From [Phormidium] sp. LEGE 05292 (GTDB taxonomy: Bacteria; Cyanobacteriota; Cyanobacteriia; Cyanobacteriales; Aerosakkonemataceae): a stretch of 60,697 bases of DNA. The DNA lies in the NCBI RefSeq assembly GCF_015207735.1, contig NZ_JADEWG010000026.1, forward strand, positions 1 to 60,697. Reading direction: 5' to 3'. Numbering within the stretch: the stretch's first letter is position 1; every line of letters starts with the position of its first letter. Positions 1 through 9,342 of the stretch are shown in pieces. The notes under the pieces are model-generated. The model worked only from the letters and a program-made list of their open reading frames with translations. It ran no database searches and was not told the origin of the DNA. The translations under genes and the position numbers were made by a program.

Positions 1-43
1 GGGACAAGGGGATGGGGATGAAAATATAACCTTTATCCTTTCT

Positions 44-160
44 TGCCTTCTGCCTTCTGCCTTCTGCCTTCTGCCTTCTGCCTTCTGCCTTCTGCCTTCA
101 AAAAGCCTTCTGCCTTCTGCCTTCTGCCTTCTGCCTTCAAAAAGCCTTCTGCCTTCTGTT
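44..160. repeat. Heptamer tandem array (CCTTCTG)
   Basis: About fifteen copies of the 7-bp unit CCTTCTG, twice interrupted by the same spacer CAAAAAG, which gives a higher-order pattern. This matches the short tandemly repeated repetitive (STRR) sequences known from filamentous cyanobacteria. The array reaches into the 3' end of the neighbouring glycosyltransferase gene and supplies its last codons and stop. Confidence 0.9.
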
Positions 161-1285
161 ATAACAACGATCGACATATTCCAAATAACGCTGTTTAAAG
201 ATGTCTGGGGAGAATTTAGCGGCGTGCGATCGAGCTATTTCAGGATTAAACTTACCTTCATAAGTAACAAAGGTTTTAACCGCATCTGTTATTGCTGTGA
301 CTGATTGTTCGGCAAACAAGATTCCAGTTCCACTATCTGGATGTTGGCGAATATCCCGTACCGTTTCTGAGGTACCGCCTGCGCCAAAAGCAATGACTGG
401 TGTACCGCAAGCTTGCGCTTCTACAGGAGCAATGCCAAAATCCTCATAAGCAGCGTATACAAAGGCTTTAGCATTAGCCATATATTTTTCTACTACGTCA
501 TCTGGCTGAAAACCTAAAACCTGTACATTAGGCTGTGCCAGTTGGCGCATTTTTTTTAATTGCGGCCCTGTACCAATTACGATTAAAGGTAGTTTTAGCT
601 GATTAAAAGCTTGAATAATTAAACTGACTTTTTTGTAACTAACTAAGCGAGAGACTATCAAATAATAATCTTCTTTGTTTGTTTGGTAGGAAAAGCGATC
701 GATATTTACAGGCGGATAAATCACTTCTGCTTTCCGACGATAATAACGCCAGATTCGACTAGCTGTATGCCCAGAATTAGCAATAAAATAATCTACTCGA
801 TTTGCAGCTAAAACATCCCACTGGCGTAATTTATGCAGCAAATATCGTGTCATCATCCCCTGAATACCTTGCCCCATAAAACTTTGAGCCAGATAATCAA
901 AAGTCAAATCCCAAGCAAAACGCATGGTGGCATGACAATAACAAATATGTAATTGTTGCGGAGTGGTAATTACACCTTTAGCAACGGTATGGGAAGAAGA
1001 AAGAATAATATCGTAGTTTCGTAAATCTAATTGTTCGATCGCCAAAGGTAAAAAAGGCAAATATTTCTGTACCCCATTTCTCGCCAACGGGAAATTTTGT
1101 AAAAAAGTCTTACCTATAGAACGTCCAAATAAATAACTTTCTGGATTAGTAGATTCAAAATCAATTAAGGCATAAAGATCGGCATCAATATACTTTAAAA
1201 TTTCTTTAACAACTAGCTCTGAACCTCCAGTAGCTTTGGGTGTCAACCATTCATGGACAAGGGCATAAGTTAAGTTATTACTCAT
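137..1285 (-). CDS. Glycosyltransferase family 4 protein
   Basis: 382-residue GT-B glycosyltransferase, expected in the cytoplasm and acting on a cell-surface polysaccharide or glycolipid from a nucleotide sugar. The N-terminal part shows VHEWLTPKATGGSELVVKEI, the acceptor-side glycine loop of GT4 enzymes. The C-terminal half has the donor-site motif EDFGIAPVEAQACGTPVIAF (EX7E type). It resembles WcaI or mannosyltransferase-like members, but the sugar cannot be told from sequence. No Shine-Dalgarno sequence is obvious before the ATG. The last residues (RRQKAF) and the TGA are read from the CCTTCTG array, so the native C-terminus was probably replaced by repeat sequence. No neighbouring surface-polysaccharide genes are visible within the window. 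Confidence 0.88.
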   Translation of the reverse strand: MSNNLTYALVHEWLTPKATGGSELVVKEILKYIDADLYALIDFESTNPESYLFGRSIGKTFLQNFPLARNGVQKYLPFLPLAIEQLDLRNYDIILSSSHTVAKGVITTPQQLHICYCHATMRFAWDLTFDYLAQSFMGQGIQGMMTRYLLHKLRQWDVLAANRVDYFIANSGHTASRIWRYYRRKAEVIYPPVNIDRFSYQTNKEDYYLIVSRLVSYKKVSLIIQAFNQLKLPLIVIGTGPQLKKMRQLAQPNVQVLGFQPDDVVEKYMANAKAFVYAAYEDFGIAPVEAQACGTPVIAFGAGGTSETVRDIRQHPDSGTGILFAEQSVTAITDAVKTFVTYEGKFNPEIARSHAAKFSPDIFKQRYLEYVDRCYNRRQKAF

Positions 1286-1488
1286 TTAAGTTGTTAGTAG
1301 AGGCAGCAGAGGAGAGCGATCGCAAGAAATAGATGAGCAGAGAGAATCTGTTCATCTATCCAGAGTTTTATTGATAAATTCGGGCACCCGAAACCAAGGC
1401 TAAAGAAAATGTATCCGGTAATCAATTACGGAGCAATTTTTCCACAGCCAGATTGTCGAACCAACAAGTCCTTAGAGCGATCCAATCA

Positions 1489-1508
1489 CCGACTCCTTAT
1501 GGAGTCGG
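1489..1508 (-). terminator. Hairpin downstream of the RNA-binding protein gene
   Basis: Perfect 8-bp inverted repeat CCGACTCC / GGAGTCGG with loop TTAT, 10 bp beyond the stop of the RRM gene. No clear U-tract follows on the minus strand, so it may act as an mRNA 3' end stabiliser rather than a classical terminator. Confidence 0.55.
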
Positions 1509-1517
1509 GAGCAAATT

Positions 1518-2027
1518 TTAAGGATTTGTAGTTTGTGCAGCCAAACGCTGCTTGAGTTCTTCCAATGCGGAAGCCCAGCGTGGATCTGGTTGAACAGCAT
1601 CATTATTAGAAGAATAAGTCTGCGTATTACTGCCACCACCAGCGGGACGACGCGACTTTTTATTGCGACGTTTACCTTCACCAGAACCTCCACCAGCATT
1701 ACTGGTATTCGGTTTGGGTGTGCTGCTAGCTGCTGCTGATTGTTGGGGTGCTGCATCCTCGTCACTTTGACCTTTGGTGCGAGGTAATGCCTTTTCGATT
1801 TTTAAAGCACTATCTTTAAAAACAAAACCGTTAAACTTGCCAATGATTTCATCAGCTTGTTCATCATTTTGGACGGTGACGAAACCGAAACCGCGACATT
1901 TACCAGTTTTCCGGTCTTTAATGACTTTGGTAGAAATATTGCTACCAGCTTCGGCAAAAACGGCTTGTAATTCTTGGCGATCGATTTCTTCTTTCGGCAA
2001 ATTGCCTACATACAGACGAATTGACAT
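1518..2027 (-). CDS. RRM RNA-binding protein (cyanobacterial Rbp type)
   Basis: 169-residue RNA-binding protein with a single RNA recognition motif. RNP2 is LYVGNL at residues 4-9 and RNP1 is KCRGFGFVTV near residue 43. After the domain comes a low-complexity basic Ser/Gly/Asn-rich tail with KRRNKKSRR, and a conserved-looking end (DPRWASALEELKQRLA). Cyanobacterial Rbp proteins of this type are often cold-induced and bind mRNA. An in-frame ATG 33 bases upstream exists, but GGAGGG sits correctly before the ATG at 2027, so I use that start. A long untranslated region lies upstream, consistent with 5' UTR regulation, which is an inference. Confidence 0.9.
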   Translation of the reverse strand: MSIRLYVGNLPKEEIDRQELQAVFAEAGSNISTKVIKDRKTGKCRGFGFVTVQNDEQADEIIGKFNGFVFKDSALKIEKALPRTKGQSDEDAAPQQSAAASSTPKPNTSNAGGGSGEGKRRNKKSRRPAGGGSNTQTYSSNNDAVQPDPRWASALEELKQRLAAQTTNP

Positions 2028-2475
2028 ATTAAAAATCCCTCCAGACTTTGGTTCAAACAAACTTGCTTGTCAGCGCTCCTATATTGCTGGTTGAGGAGAA
2101 ACTGGATTGACAAATGCTCACACAAAACTACTTCTGTGTCCCTCTGGCCAATTACCATTAAACAGCTCACCACGTCAAAAAACGCTTGGTTTCCCATTCG
2201 GTGCCCAAAATTTTACACCTAACTTTGCAGCATAGAAGTTTACATCACACATCTGACGATCGGATGTTTGGCTCGGATGTTGCTTTTCTAAGATGTTAAC
2301 GCCATTCATTAAGGTATCACGACCAACGATCAGTAACCAGTTCTGTGGATAGATTTCCGCTCTATATGCTCTATATTTGGATCTCCCACAGGTGAAACGC
2401 AGTTACCCAGAACTCTCATCCTTTTAATAGGCACTGTTTCAAATTGTACCTGCATCCTGGGCTATGTGTTAAAAA
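2028..2475. other. Intergenic region, rbp leader side
   Basis: About 450 bases upstream of the RRM gene with no convincing coding frame on either strand. It would hold the rbp promoter and 5' UTR. Only short open frames with no recognisable composition are present. Confidence 0.5.
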
Positions 2476-2514
2476 AATAGCAAACAAAAACCAGCCTATG
2501 CTTGTCGGCTGGTT
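2471..2514 (-). terminator. Intrinsic terminator
   Basis: 8-bp stem AACCAGCC / GGCTGGTT (2489-2496 and 2507-2514) followed on the minus strand by a T-rich tract ending in seven T (2471-2488). It fits the end of the candidate small RNA, or of the M48 gene transcript. Confidence 0.8.
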
Positions 2515-2619
2515 CAGCTTGCTGTGTTGGGAGGAGGAAATCCTGATACCAAGGCTTTCAAGCGATGTCAATCTAATGAAGAAGACTACTTGAGTCAAGT
2601 CTTTGGTTTAGAGATTCCT
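2476..2619 (-). ncRNA. Candidate small RNA with exposed CCUCC stretch and intrinsic terminator
   Basis: Read on the minus strand, a promoter-like pair (TTGCGA at 2650-2655, 17-bp spacer, TACATT at 2627-2632) would start an RNA near 2619. The transcript would hold a palindrome (ACTTGACTCAAGT, 2588-2600) and a pyrimidine-rich stretch TTTCCTCCTCCC (2529-2540) complementary to Shine-Dalgarno sequences. It ends in a strong intrinsic terminator. The architecture, hairpin then exposed CU-rich stretch then terminator hairpin, recalls cyanobacterial Yfr-type sRNAs, but I do not recognise it as a named family. Alternatively the terminator serves the M48 gene upstream and no separate RNA exists. Confidence 0.45.
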
Positions 2620-2775
2620 GTAAATAAATGTAACATTTTATCTGGCATTTCGCAACTTTTCTTTACAATTCAGCCAAGAAAAGGCTTCAAGACAGAAGCA
2701 CGAGAAGGGGTGCAAATTTGATAGAGACAGAGAATTGAAGAATTTATCCCTTTCCTTTAGCTAACTTTTGCCTCC

Positions 2776-2836
2776 TTTCCCTTCTGACTTCTACCTTCTG
2801 CTTTCTGCCTTCTGCCTTCTGCCTTCTGCCTTTCTT
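2776..2836. repeat. Heptamer tandem array (CCTTCTG)
   Basis: Degenerate then perfect copies of CCTTCTG immediately beyond the stop codon of the M48-like gene. Same family as the array at the left end of the window. Confidence 0.85.
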
Positions 2837-2839
2837 GCA

Positions 2840-5233
2840 CTAGCTGCCTTGATAAATTATGTAAGCACCCCAGAGGGCAGCTGCTAATGCCAAAATAAAA
2901 GACCAAGTTGGGTGGCTACTGTGAATGGTTGCGCCTGTTTGGGTACTTAAAGTTCTCACATCTAGCCAAGGGGTAGCACCACGATGAAACCAACCTGTAA
3001 TGGTGACGTTGCGGTTTACCATTTCGCTAGGACGGGGTGATTGAGAGAACAGGTTTCCTAGAGGGCCAAACCAAGAGAAGTGATGTAATTTAATTAAACC
3101 TGTGGCGGTTTGTAAAATCAGGTCTTGACAAAGCCAGTTACTTACGCCGTAATGACCCAAAAGTTTTCCTTCCCAGGTAATTTGTTGAGTATCAATTGGG
3201 AGTGTGGCAGGATTAGTTAGTAGTTGAGGTAGGCTGGGAGATTTTTGTTGAGATGGGATTTTGCGATCGGGAAAAAAAGCATTAAGCCTGAATAAAATCC
3301 CTAAACTAATGCCAATTAAAAGACAACCGTAAATTAGTGACCAATCTCCCCACATCCAGTCTAGTAATACTTGTTTTAGTTTGATTCGAGTACTAATTCC
3401 ACCAATTAGCCAAAGTGTACCTCCTAAAGCTAAACCCAGAAAGATACCTAAATAAGGCAACCCTTGTAATAAAAGTTTAGCGAATTTAGTTTTTGGTGCA
3501 GGTTCCGCAATCAAGTTTAGCTCGGTTTCTAGCTTCCAGTATTGAGCGTAACGAGCTAAGATTCGCAAGCGTTCTCCTAAGAGAAGATGGGAGTTATTAA
3601 TTGTTAGCCAACGCCGATAAGGATTGAGGTAATCCCAAGTTAAAATCGGTTCTAGGGGAGTCAGCGCATATAGACTACCGAGAGTAATTGCTTGCTGAGT
3701 TCCGACGATGTTTAATGGGGAAAAACTTTCTAATAAATAGCTAGTTTCTCTTTGTTTTTGAATGTTTTCGGCAATGCCAATGCAGGTTTTTAGTAAGGCG
3801 CGAGTTAGTCCGTTGGGATTTCCTGTGATTTCGCAGGCTAGCCGATCGCTAAAGTTAATTCTAGCTCTAGACAGCCATAACATAGGCCACCGAAAACACC
3901 AATATAAACCGTAACCTAATGCTGCGATCGCACCGCCAATAAAACGCACTAAAGCATTCTCACTATCGTCAGCAGATTGACTAAATTGATAATAAACTAC
4001 GTATGGTAATAAAGTAACTAAAACTCCCCAAGACATTAAGGCAAAATCCCAGCAAAGAATATGCCCTAATTGAGTTGCATAAACCACAGCAATTTCGTCA
4101 TCTGTTAGTTGTTCGAGTAATCCCTGACTAACAACTATTCGCGCATTGATTCGGGAATTTCCATAAGTACAAATTAATGGTGTCTTGTCAGGTAAAACAA
4201 ACAATTGAGGTATGGCTAATTTTTTTTCTCGACAAATCCGTTGCATTAATCTGGATGCTTCTGGACTTGTTTCACTAACACTGGTTAAAGGTAATGGTTC
4301 TAAACGACTGATTAATTTCAGCAGAATATCAATGAGCCAAGGAGTTGCTACAATTAGCCCGATAATTACTATTACTGCGATCGGTGTGACGTAACGAAGT
4401 GGGCCATAAGGATCGTTTTCATTATAAGGATATAAGCTTAGTTTCAGACAAATTTCGTGAATTTTGCCAATTAGAAATGAAGCCGTATTACTGATTACCC
4501 AATATAAGGGAATGGTAATGGCGATCGCGCTAATTACTTGCACTCCCCAAAGCTGAGTTATATCGAATCTAAAACCAAGATTTACTGGCAATTTCTGCCA
4601 TTTTTTCGCTCTTTCTGCTTGCTTCCATTCTGGTTTATAAACAGGAATGTTTACTTGTTCTTGCTGATTATTACTGACTGATTGATTATCAGAAATACTT
4701 CTTTTGACAGCAGGATTTTCAGGAATTTTTTGTTGTTTATTTGGTTGGAAAGCCGATTCTATAGTTGGTGGTGATTCTAATTTTTTACTAGGTTCAATTG
4801 GAGTAAAACCAGCTAAATTATTAGGGTTTGACTTAGGAGTTGGATTTGGTAAATTTACAGATACTCTTTGTGTAGAAGGTGGCGGTAATTTATCTAAAGG
4901 AACAAAACCGCTGTCGGTATTTGGCGGAATATAAGCTGTTTTTGGTTTTGTTTGTTCGGGGTAATTTTTATTAAAATATTCTAACTTGCCCACAGCCCAT
5001 TCTTGAACTTTGGAGTTAGTACTTTCACTTAACTGCTGTGTTAAATTAATCGCTTTTTCTACATCATTAACCGCTTCATAAGCAGCCACCAAACCCATCT
5101 GTGCTTTAATGAGAATGGTTTCGTTGAGTTCATTTTGGCAGACGCTTTCTAAATGCGCGATCGCAGATAGATAATCTTTTTGTTTTAAAGCCGTTAATCC
5201 AGCTTCTAAAGGAGATTCAGGAACAGATGCCAT
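2840..5233 (-). CDS. M48 peptidase-like membrane protein, metal site lost
   Basis: 797 residues. The N-terminus (1-95) looks like TPR-type helices, followed by a Pro/Asn/Gln-rich linker (about 96-200), several hydrophobic segments and an M48 (HtpX/Ste24-like) domain around 320-480. Where HEXXH is expected the protein has TQLGH (residues 387-391), so the first His and catalytic Glu are Thr and Gln. Where the third zinc ligand Glu is expected in the SRxxExxAD motif there is Ile459 (SRARINFSD). The C-terminal region has further membrane segments and a folded part of unknown role. The protein is therefore probably not a peptidase; a scaffold or regulatory role is inference. The frame is intact and long, so this is not a decaying gene. 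Confidence 0.8.
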   Translation of the reverse strand: MASVPESPLEAGLTALKQKDYLSAIAHLESVCQNELNETILIKAQMGLVAAYEAVNDVEKAINLTQQLSESTNSKVQEWAVGKLEYFNKNYPEQTKPKTAYIPPNTDSGFVPLDKLPPPSTQRVSVNLPNPTPKSNPNNLAGFTPIEPSKKLESPPTIESAFQPNKQQKIPENPAVKRSISDNQSVSNNQQEQVNIPVYKPEWKQAERAKKWQKLPVNLGFRFDITQLWGVQVISAIAITIPLYWVISNTASFLIGKIHEICLKLSLYPYNENDPYGPLRYVTPIAVIVIIGLIVATPWLIDILLKLISRLEPLPLTSVSETSPEASRLMQRICREKKLAIPQLFVLPDKTPLICTYGNSRINARIVVSQGLLEQLTDDEIAVVYATQLGHILCWDFALMSWGVLVTLLPYVVYYQFSQSADDSENALVRFIGGAIAALGYGLYWCFRWPMLWLSRARINFSDRLACEITGNPNGLTRALLKTCIGIAENIQKQRETSYLLESFSPLNIVGTQQAITLGSLYALTPLEPILTWDYLNPYRRWLTINNSHLLLGERLRILARYAQYWKLETELNLIAEPAPKTKFAKLLLQGLPYLGIFLGLALGGTLWLIGGISTRIKLKQVLLDWMWGDWSLIYGCLLIGISLGILFRLNAFFPDRKIPSQQKSPSLPQLLTNPATLPIDTQQITWEGKLLGHYGVSNWLCQDLILQTATGLIKLHHFSWFGPLGNLFSQSPRPSEMVNRNVTITGWFHRGATPWLDVRTLSTQTGATIHSSHPTWSFILALAAALWGAYIIYQGS

Positions 5234-5773
5234 CGTTTACTTTACTCGTCTTACTCGGCTTTTCCCAAGATACCCAGATTGTAACTCTCAACTATCAGTT
5301 AACCAGAGATAGTTAGAAAAAGTAAAGATTCAGATGCCTTTTCACCCAAGTTGCTATTTATAAGATTGAAGCTGGTAGTAGGTAATAGGTAGTGGGTAGT
5401 AGGAATCCGACTACCACTACCAACTAGCTATTAACTCAAGTTGCTAGTTACAAGTCTGGCTGTTTCTTAGCCCCCCTAAAAGATCCCCCCTCCGCCCCCC
5501 TTAATAAGGGGGGAACCAGCGGAAGCTTCGCTATTAACATCACGGGGGTTGGGGGGATCAAAATCTAGTAATCACAGCCTTAGATCCCCCCTAACCCCCC
5601 TTACTCAAGGGGGGAACAAGAAAGAATTAATAACTACCAACTAGCTATTACTAATTCCCAACTACGACCACTTTAGTAAGTAGCGACTTAAGTTACTTAG
5701 ATCGAGAAACCGGGTTTTTATGATTCAGCCTTTGAGTTATTTTTTTTACCTGAATCCTTCTGCATTTATTGAG
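5234..5773. other. Intergenic region with C-rich repeats
   Basis: 540 bases without a gene. It holds GTAGTGGGTAG-type simple repeats (about 5370-5420) and two copies of a C-rich inverted element in the style AGATCCCCCC...GGGGGGA (about 5467-5520 and 5583-5617), a dispersed family common between cyanobacterial genes. No promoter is evident. Confidence 0.7.
5467..5617. repeat. Pair of CCCCCC/GGGGGG inverted elements
   Basis: Two related copies, each with CCCCCCTTA followed by a short spacer and AGGGGGGAAC, so each folds as a GC-rich hairpin. They are separated by about 65 bases that contain GGGGGTTGGGGGGATC. Confidence 0.75.
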
Positions 5774-7402
5774 TTATAAAGATTCTGGTTCTTGTCCCGC
5801 AACTACTGGCGCACTATTATTTAATTTTAGTGATGGATGATCGCCGAGTACTTGATGTAAATTCCACTCATTTTTAAACAAAAGTACTGGTCTTCCCCAG
5901 CTATCTTTAACGGTGATGGTGTTAAATAAACGACCGACTTTTTCTAAAGCTTCCCAACCACCAGCTACCCAACGAGCTAAATTATAAGGTAAATAATCTA
6001 GGGTAGTTTCTACGCCATATTCATTTAACAAGCGGAATTGCACAACTTCTAATTGTAATTGACCGACTGCGGCTAAAATTGGGTCGCGTTTTGCTTCATC
6101 AACTGAGTACATAATTTGTACAGCGCCTTCTTCCCGCAGTTCGGAAACACCTTTGCGGAATTGTTTAAATTTAGAAGGGTTGGGATTTCTTAAATAAGCA
6201 AATAATTCGGGAGAAAAACAAGGAATACCTTCGTATTCTAATTTTTGACCTGTGTAAATGGTATCACCGATCGCAAACACTCCCGGATTATTCAAACCGA
6301 TGACATCTCCAGGATATGCTTCTTCAATGGATTCTCGATCTTGAGCAAATAATTTTTGTGGTCGAGAAAGGCGTACAGTTTTACCACTACGCGCATGATT
6401 TACGACCATATCTTTTTCAAATTTTCCGGTACAAACCCGGACGAAAGCAACTCTATCCCGGTGTTTCGGGTCCATATTAGCTTGCAGCTTAAAAACAAAG
6501 CCCGAAAACTCTGGATAAGTTGGCGGAATTTCACCGTTTGTACTATTGCGAGAACCAGGTTTTAAAGCGTAGTGCAAAAAGTTATTTAAAAACAGTTCTA
6601 CACCAAAATTAGTCATGGCACTGCCAAAAAATATGGGTGTCATTTGGCCTGCGTGAACTGCTTCTAAATCTAAATCTAGTCCTAATTCCTGGAGAACTTC
6701 TAAATCTTCTTTTAGTTGATAATAAAGCTCTTTTTCTAATAAATCCTCTATTCTGGGGTCGCCTAAATTTACAATTGTATCTTTGGCTTCTCTGCTACCG
6801 TGTGCAGTACGTTCAAAGAGGTGAATTTGCTGTTTTTGTCTGTCGAATACGCCTTTAAAGCGATCGCCCATTCCTATAGGCCAGTTTACCGCATAAGTTT
6901 GTAAACCTAATTCCTTTTCAATTTCATCCAGCAACTCTAAAGGTTCTCTTCCCGGACGGTCTAACTTATTGACAAAAGTAAAAATCGGCAAACTTCGCAT
7001 CCGACAAACTTCAAAAAGTTTGCGTGTTTGCGGTTCCAAACCTTTAGCCGCATCAATTAACATTACAGCATTATCCGCTGCTGCTAAAGTCCGATAGGTA
7101 TCTTCACTAAAATCTTGGTGTCCGGGTGTATCTAACAAATTAATCTGACAACCGTGATAAGCGAACTGCAACACCGTAGAAGTGATGGAAATACCCCGTT
7201 GTTGTTCCATCTCCATCCAGTCAGAAGTCGCCTTACGTTGTGCCCGACGCGCTTTCACCGCACCTGCTTCGTGAATCGCACCTCCGTAGAGTAACAACTT
7301 TTCTGTTAGGGTGGTTTTACCTGCGTCTGGGTGAGAGATAATCGCAAAGTTGCGCCGCTGTTCTACAGCTGTTTCGAGTTCTGGAAGAAGTTCTGTTGTC
7401 AT
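5774..7402 (-). CDS. prfC: Peptide chain release factor 3
   Basis: 542-residue translational GTPase that recycles RF1 and RF2 from the ribosome after termination; E. coli RF3 is about 529 residues. G1 is [14 protein letters not shown] (about 24-37), G3 is [16 protein letters not shown] and G4 is [13 protein letters not shown]. The effector region has [14 protein letters not shown]. The C-terminal domains follow the RF3 pattern rather than EF-G (no domain IV). It stands alone between repeat-rich spacer and a divergently unrelated desaturase-like gene. No truncation or odd residue was noticed. Confidence 0.96.
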   Translation of the reverse strand: MTTELLPELETAVEQRRNFAIISHPDAGKTTLTEKLLLYGGAIHEAGAVKARRAQRKATSDWMEMEQQRGISITSTVLQFAYHGCQINLLDTPGHQDFSEDTYRTLAAADNAVMLIDAAKGLEPQTRKLFEVCRMRSLPIFTFVNKLDRPGREPLELLDEIEKELGLQTYAVNWPIGMGDRFKGVFDRQKQQIHLFERTAHGSREAKDTIVNLGDPRIEDLLEKELYYQLKEDLEVLQELGLDLDLEAVHAGQMTPIFFGSAMTNFGVELFLNNFLHYALKPGSRNSTNGEIPPTYPEFSGFVFKLQANMDPKHRDRVAFVRVCTGKFEKDMVVNHARSGKTVRLSRPQKLFAQDRESIEEAYPGDVIGLNNPGVFAIGDTIYTGQKLEYEGIPCFSPELFAYLRNPNPSKFKQFRKGVSELREEGAVQIMYSVDEAKRDPILAAVGQLQLEVVQFRLLNEYGVETTLDYLPYNLARWVAGGWEALEKVGRLFNTITVKDSWGRPVLLFKNEWNLHQVLGDHPSLKLNNSAPVVAGQEPESL

Positions 7403-7589
7403 GCTGGCTGGTGGTCAGAAATTACAGTTAAGCAAACCTTAAGTTTAGCAAATTACCAATACTAGAATAGCGAGATTATCAAAATTTTTCTGGTTTATGC
7501 TTAACCAGGGTATGAGTTTGAGGCGATCGCTGGTGAAATTAGTCTTTGGTATTGTTGAGGTATGGTGAAAGCTCGATCGCTTTTCTAAC

Positions 7590-8429
7590 TCAATCCAAAC
7601 TACCAGATTTCCTGATAAGTCTATATTCCAATGAAGCAACAGGGAACATAATTCCCCGTTTCTTTGTAGGAGGATTCAGGGTTTTGAATATTCTATCCCA
7701 AAATCCGTGAATGCCGTAGTTACCCTTAAAGCAAGTGTGGTGCAGATCGTGAAAATCAGCCGGAATAAAAAATATTGACAAAGAACTATGACCTTCTAAA
7801 TTAAAGGCATTACCTACAATAGTCCAAGCACAGAGTTGAGTTATGTCATATCCAAATATAAAGATCGGCAAAAGATCTGTCACAGTGACAATAATATATT
7901 CAAGAATACTCTTATGTCCGGCTACAAAACTCGATGAATCTGCGAACTGATGATGTTTCAAGTGGATTTTCTGTAAGAATCTTTTATGTAATAGCCAATG
8001 GGCAACGTAAAAACAGAAATCAGCAACAACTATTCTCATTAAAAACCATCCCAAGTTTAGGAGTAAGTCATTCCCTCTCTGAACTTCTGGAGCTAAATAG
8101 AGAATAATAATCGCGGCTATCAAACTTTTTATTTCTCCCAAAATAAAACCTGAAACAGTAAGTTTAGGAAATGATTGCTGTTTAACTTTTTTTACTCTTG
8201 CCGTCAGTTTTTTCTTCCAGTTATCGTTTTCTTTAATTACATTTTCAATGAAAAAACCCATGCCATAAAATGACCCAGAACCAACTACCCAGTACAACAA
8301 AACCTGTGTGATAAAGTTGAGTTCAATATTGTGAAATATTAAATACAAAATCTGCTGAAAAATTGTGCAAGCAATTGCTATTTTCAAATAAAATTCTATT
8401 TCAAATAACAAATTAAAAAGTTTTTGCAT
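7590..8429 (-). CDS. Sterol desaturase / fatty acid hydroxylase family membrane protein
   Basis: 279 residues with several membrane segments and the histidine boxes of the di-iron hydroxylase superfamily: HWLLH, HLKHH, and HDLHH followed by GNYG, with a further GHSSL. Such enzymes hydroxylate or desaturate lipid chains, sterols or carotenoids in the membrane using O2. The substrate cannot be read from the sequence. It is divergent from the DUF4870 gene across a 218-bp region. Base composition is AT-rich compared with the neighbouring prfC. Confidence 0.85.
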   Translation of the reverse strand: MQKLFNLLFEIEFYLKIAIACTIFQQILYLIFHNIELNFITQVLLYWVVGSGSFYGMGFFIENVIKENDNWKKKLTARVKKVKQQSFPKLTVSGFILGEIKSLIAAIIILYLAPEVQRGNDLLLNLGWFLMRIVVADFCFYVAHWLLHKRFLQKIHLKHHQFADSSSFVAGHKSILEYIIVTVTDLLPIFIFGYDITQLCAWTIVGNAFNLEGHSSLSIFFIPADFHDLHHTCFKGNYGIHGFWDRIFKTLNPPTKKRGIMFPVASLEYRLIRKSGSLD

Positions 8430-8647
8430 TATATTTTTATCCTTACGGCGATGGTAGATAAAGGTATCTTTAATAAGTAATTTATCCTAGTTGTGAAACT
8501 AATGGCAACGATTAACAGATTTTACCAGAAGTGAACAATATGTTAAAATCCCCCAAAAATGGTACGGTAATTTCTTCTGTCCAGTAGTTTGTCGGATATG
8601 ATAACTTCAAATTAAGCTTAGACCTGACTAGATCAGGGGATACTTAA

Positions 8648-8995
8648 ATGTACGATAAAACATACGACATGGACAAACGCAAATTACTATCTGCATTGTC
8701 TCACGGTTCGATTTTCTTCAGCCTTTTGGGGATTTCTATTGGTATCCCGATCGCAATTTTACTAGTATCCGATGACCCAGTTGTAAAAGATAATGCTAAA
8801 GAAGCTCTGAATTTTCACTTAAATGTTTGGCTTTACGGGATTATCTTTGGTATCTTAACTTGGGTTTTAATCGGTTTCCTGTTGTTAGGTATTTTACAAA
8901 TTGTCAACTTGGTGATGCCAACTTTAGCAATTCTTCATTGCCTGAGTAACACTGAACAACCCTACCGTTATCCCTTTATTTTCCGCTTATTGTAG
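8648..8995 (+). CDS. DUF4870 family membrane protein
   Basis: 115 residues with two or three hydrophobic segments and the DUF4870 signature: LLSALSHGSIFF at the start, then VKDNAKEALNFHLN and a glycine-rich hydrophobic hairpin. The role of the family is unknown. The ATG at 8648 has AGGGGA about 8 bases upstream; an internal Met at residue 8 is a weaker choice. A heptamer array begins at its stop codon. Confidence 0.85.
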   Translation: MYDKTYDMDKRKLLSALSHGSIFFSLLGISIGIPIAILLVSDDPVVKDNAKEALNFHLNVWLYGIIFGILTWVLIGFLLLGILQIVNLVMPTLAILHCLSNTEQPYRYPFIFRLL

Positions 8996-9057
8996 AAGGC
9001 AGAAGGGGAAAGGCAGAAGGCAGAAGGCAGAAGGCAGAAGTAAAGAAAGGCAGAAGG
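8995..9057. repeat. Heptamer tandem array (CAGAAGG)
   Basis: Copies of GGCAGAA with short interruptions, directly after the DUF4870 stop codon and followed by TCTCCTTGTCCCC, the same partner sequence seen beside the other arrays. Confidence 0.85.
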
Positions 9058-9342
9058 TTATATTTTCTCCTTGTCCCCTAACCCCTGCCTTTTGTGTTAT
9101 AAAATAACCCTACGGCTTAGTAGCAGTAGGGCTTTTAGGACAGTTAAACGCTTATCTTCTAGTGTCCGCAAATTCTAGGCAGGCGTTCGCCTGCTTTGTG
9201 ACGATTTATCTAGTGTCTATTGCGATCGCTAGTCTAGAATTTAACAACTAGTGCCGTCTGGCAGAAATAGGTATACAGTGAAAAAGCTGTGTACAAACCT
9301 TCTTTTCTTCGAGCCTTCAGAAAACCCGATGCCTTCCTGATA
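9058..9342. other. Intergenic region
   Basis: No gene seen. It contains a short hairpin, CCCTAC / GTAGGG (about 9107-9133), followed by CTTTT on the plus strand, which may terminate the DUF4870 transcript. Confidence 0.4.

Noticed and set aside
44-160. Heptamer array as a CRISPR or phase-variable promoter
   Set aside because: Unit is 7 bp with no unique spacers of CRISPR size, and no promoter elements flank it.
2006-2721. Several open frames of 60-65 codons in the rbp upstream region
   Set aside because: They cross the terminator and the candidate small RNA, have no ribosome site and no recognisable composition.
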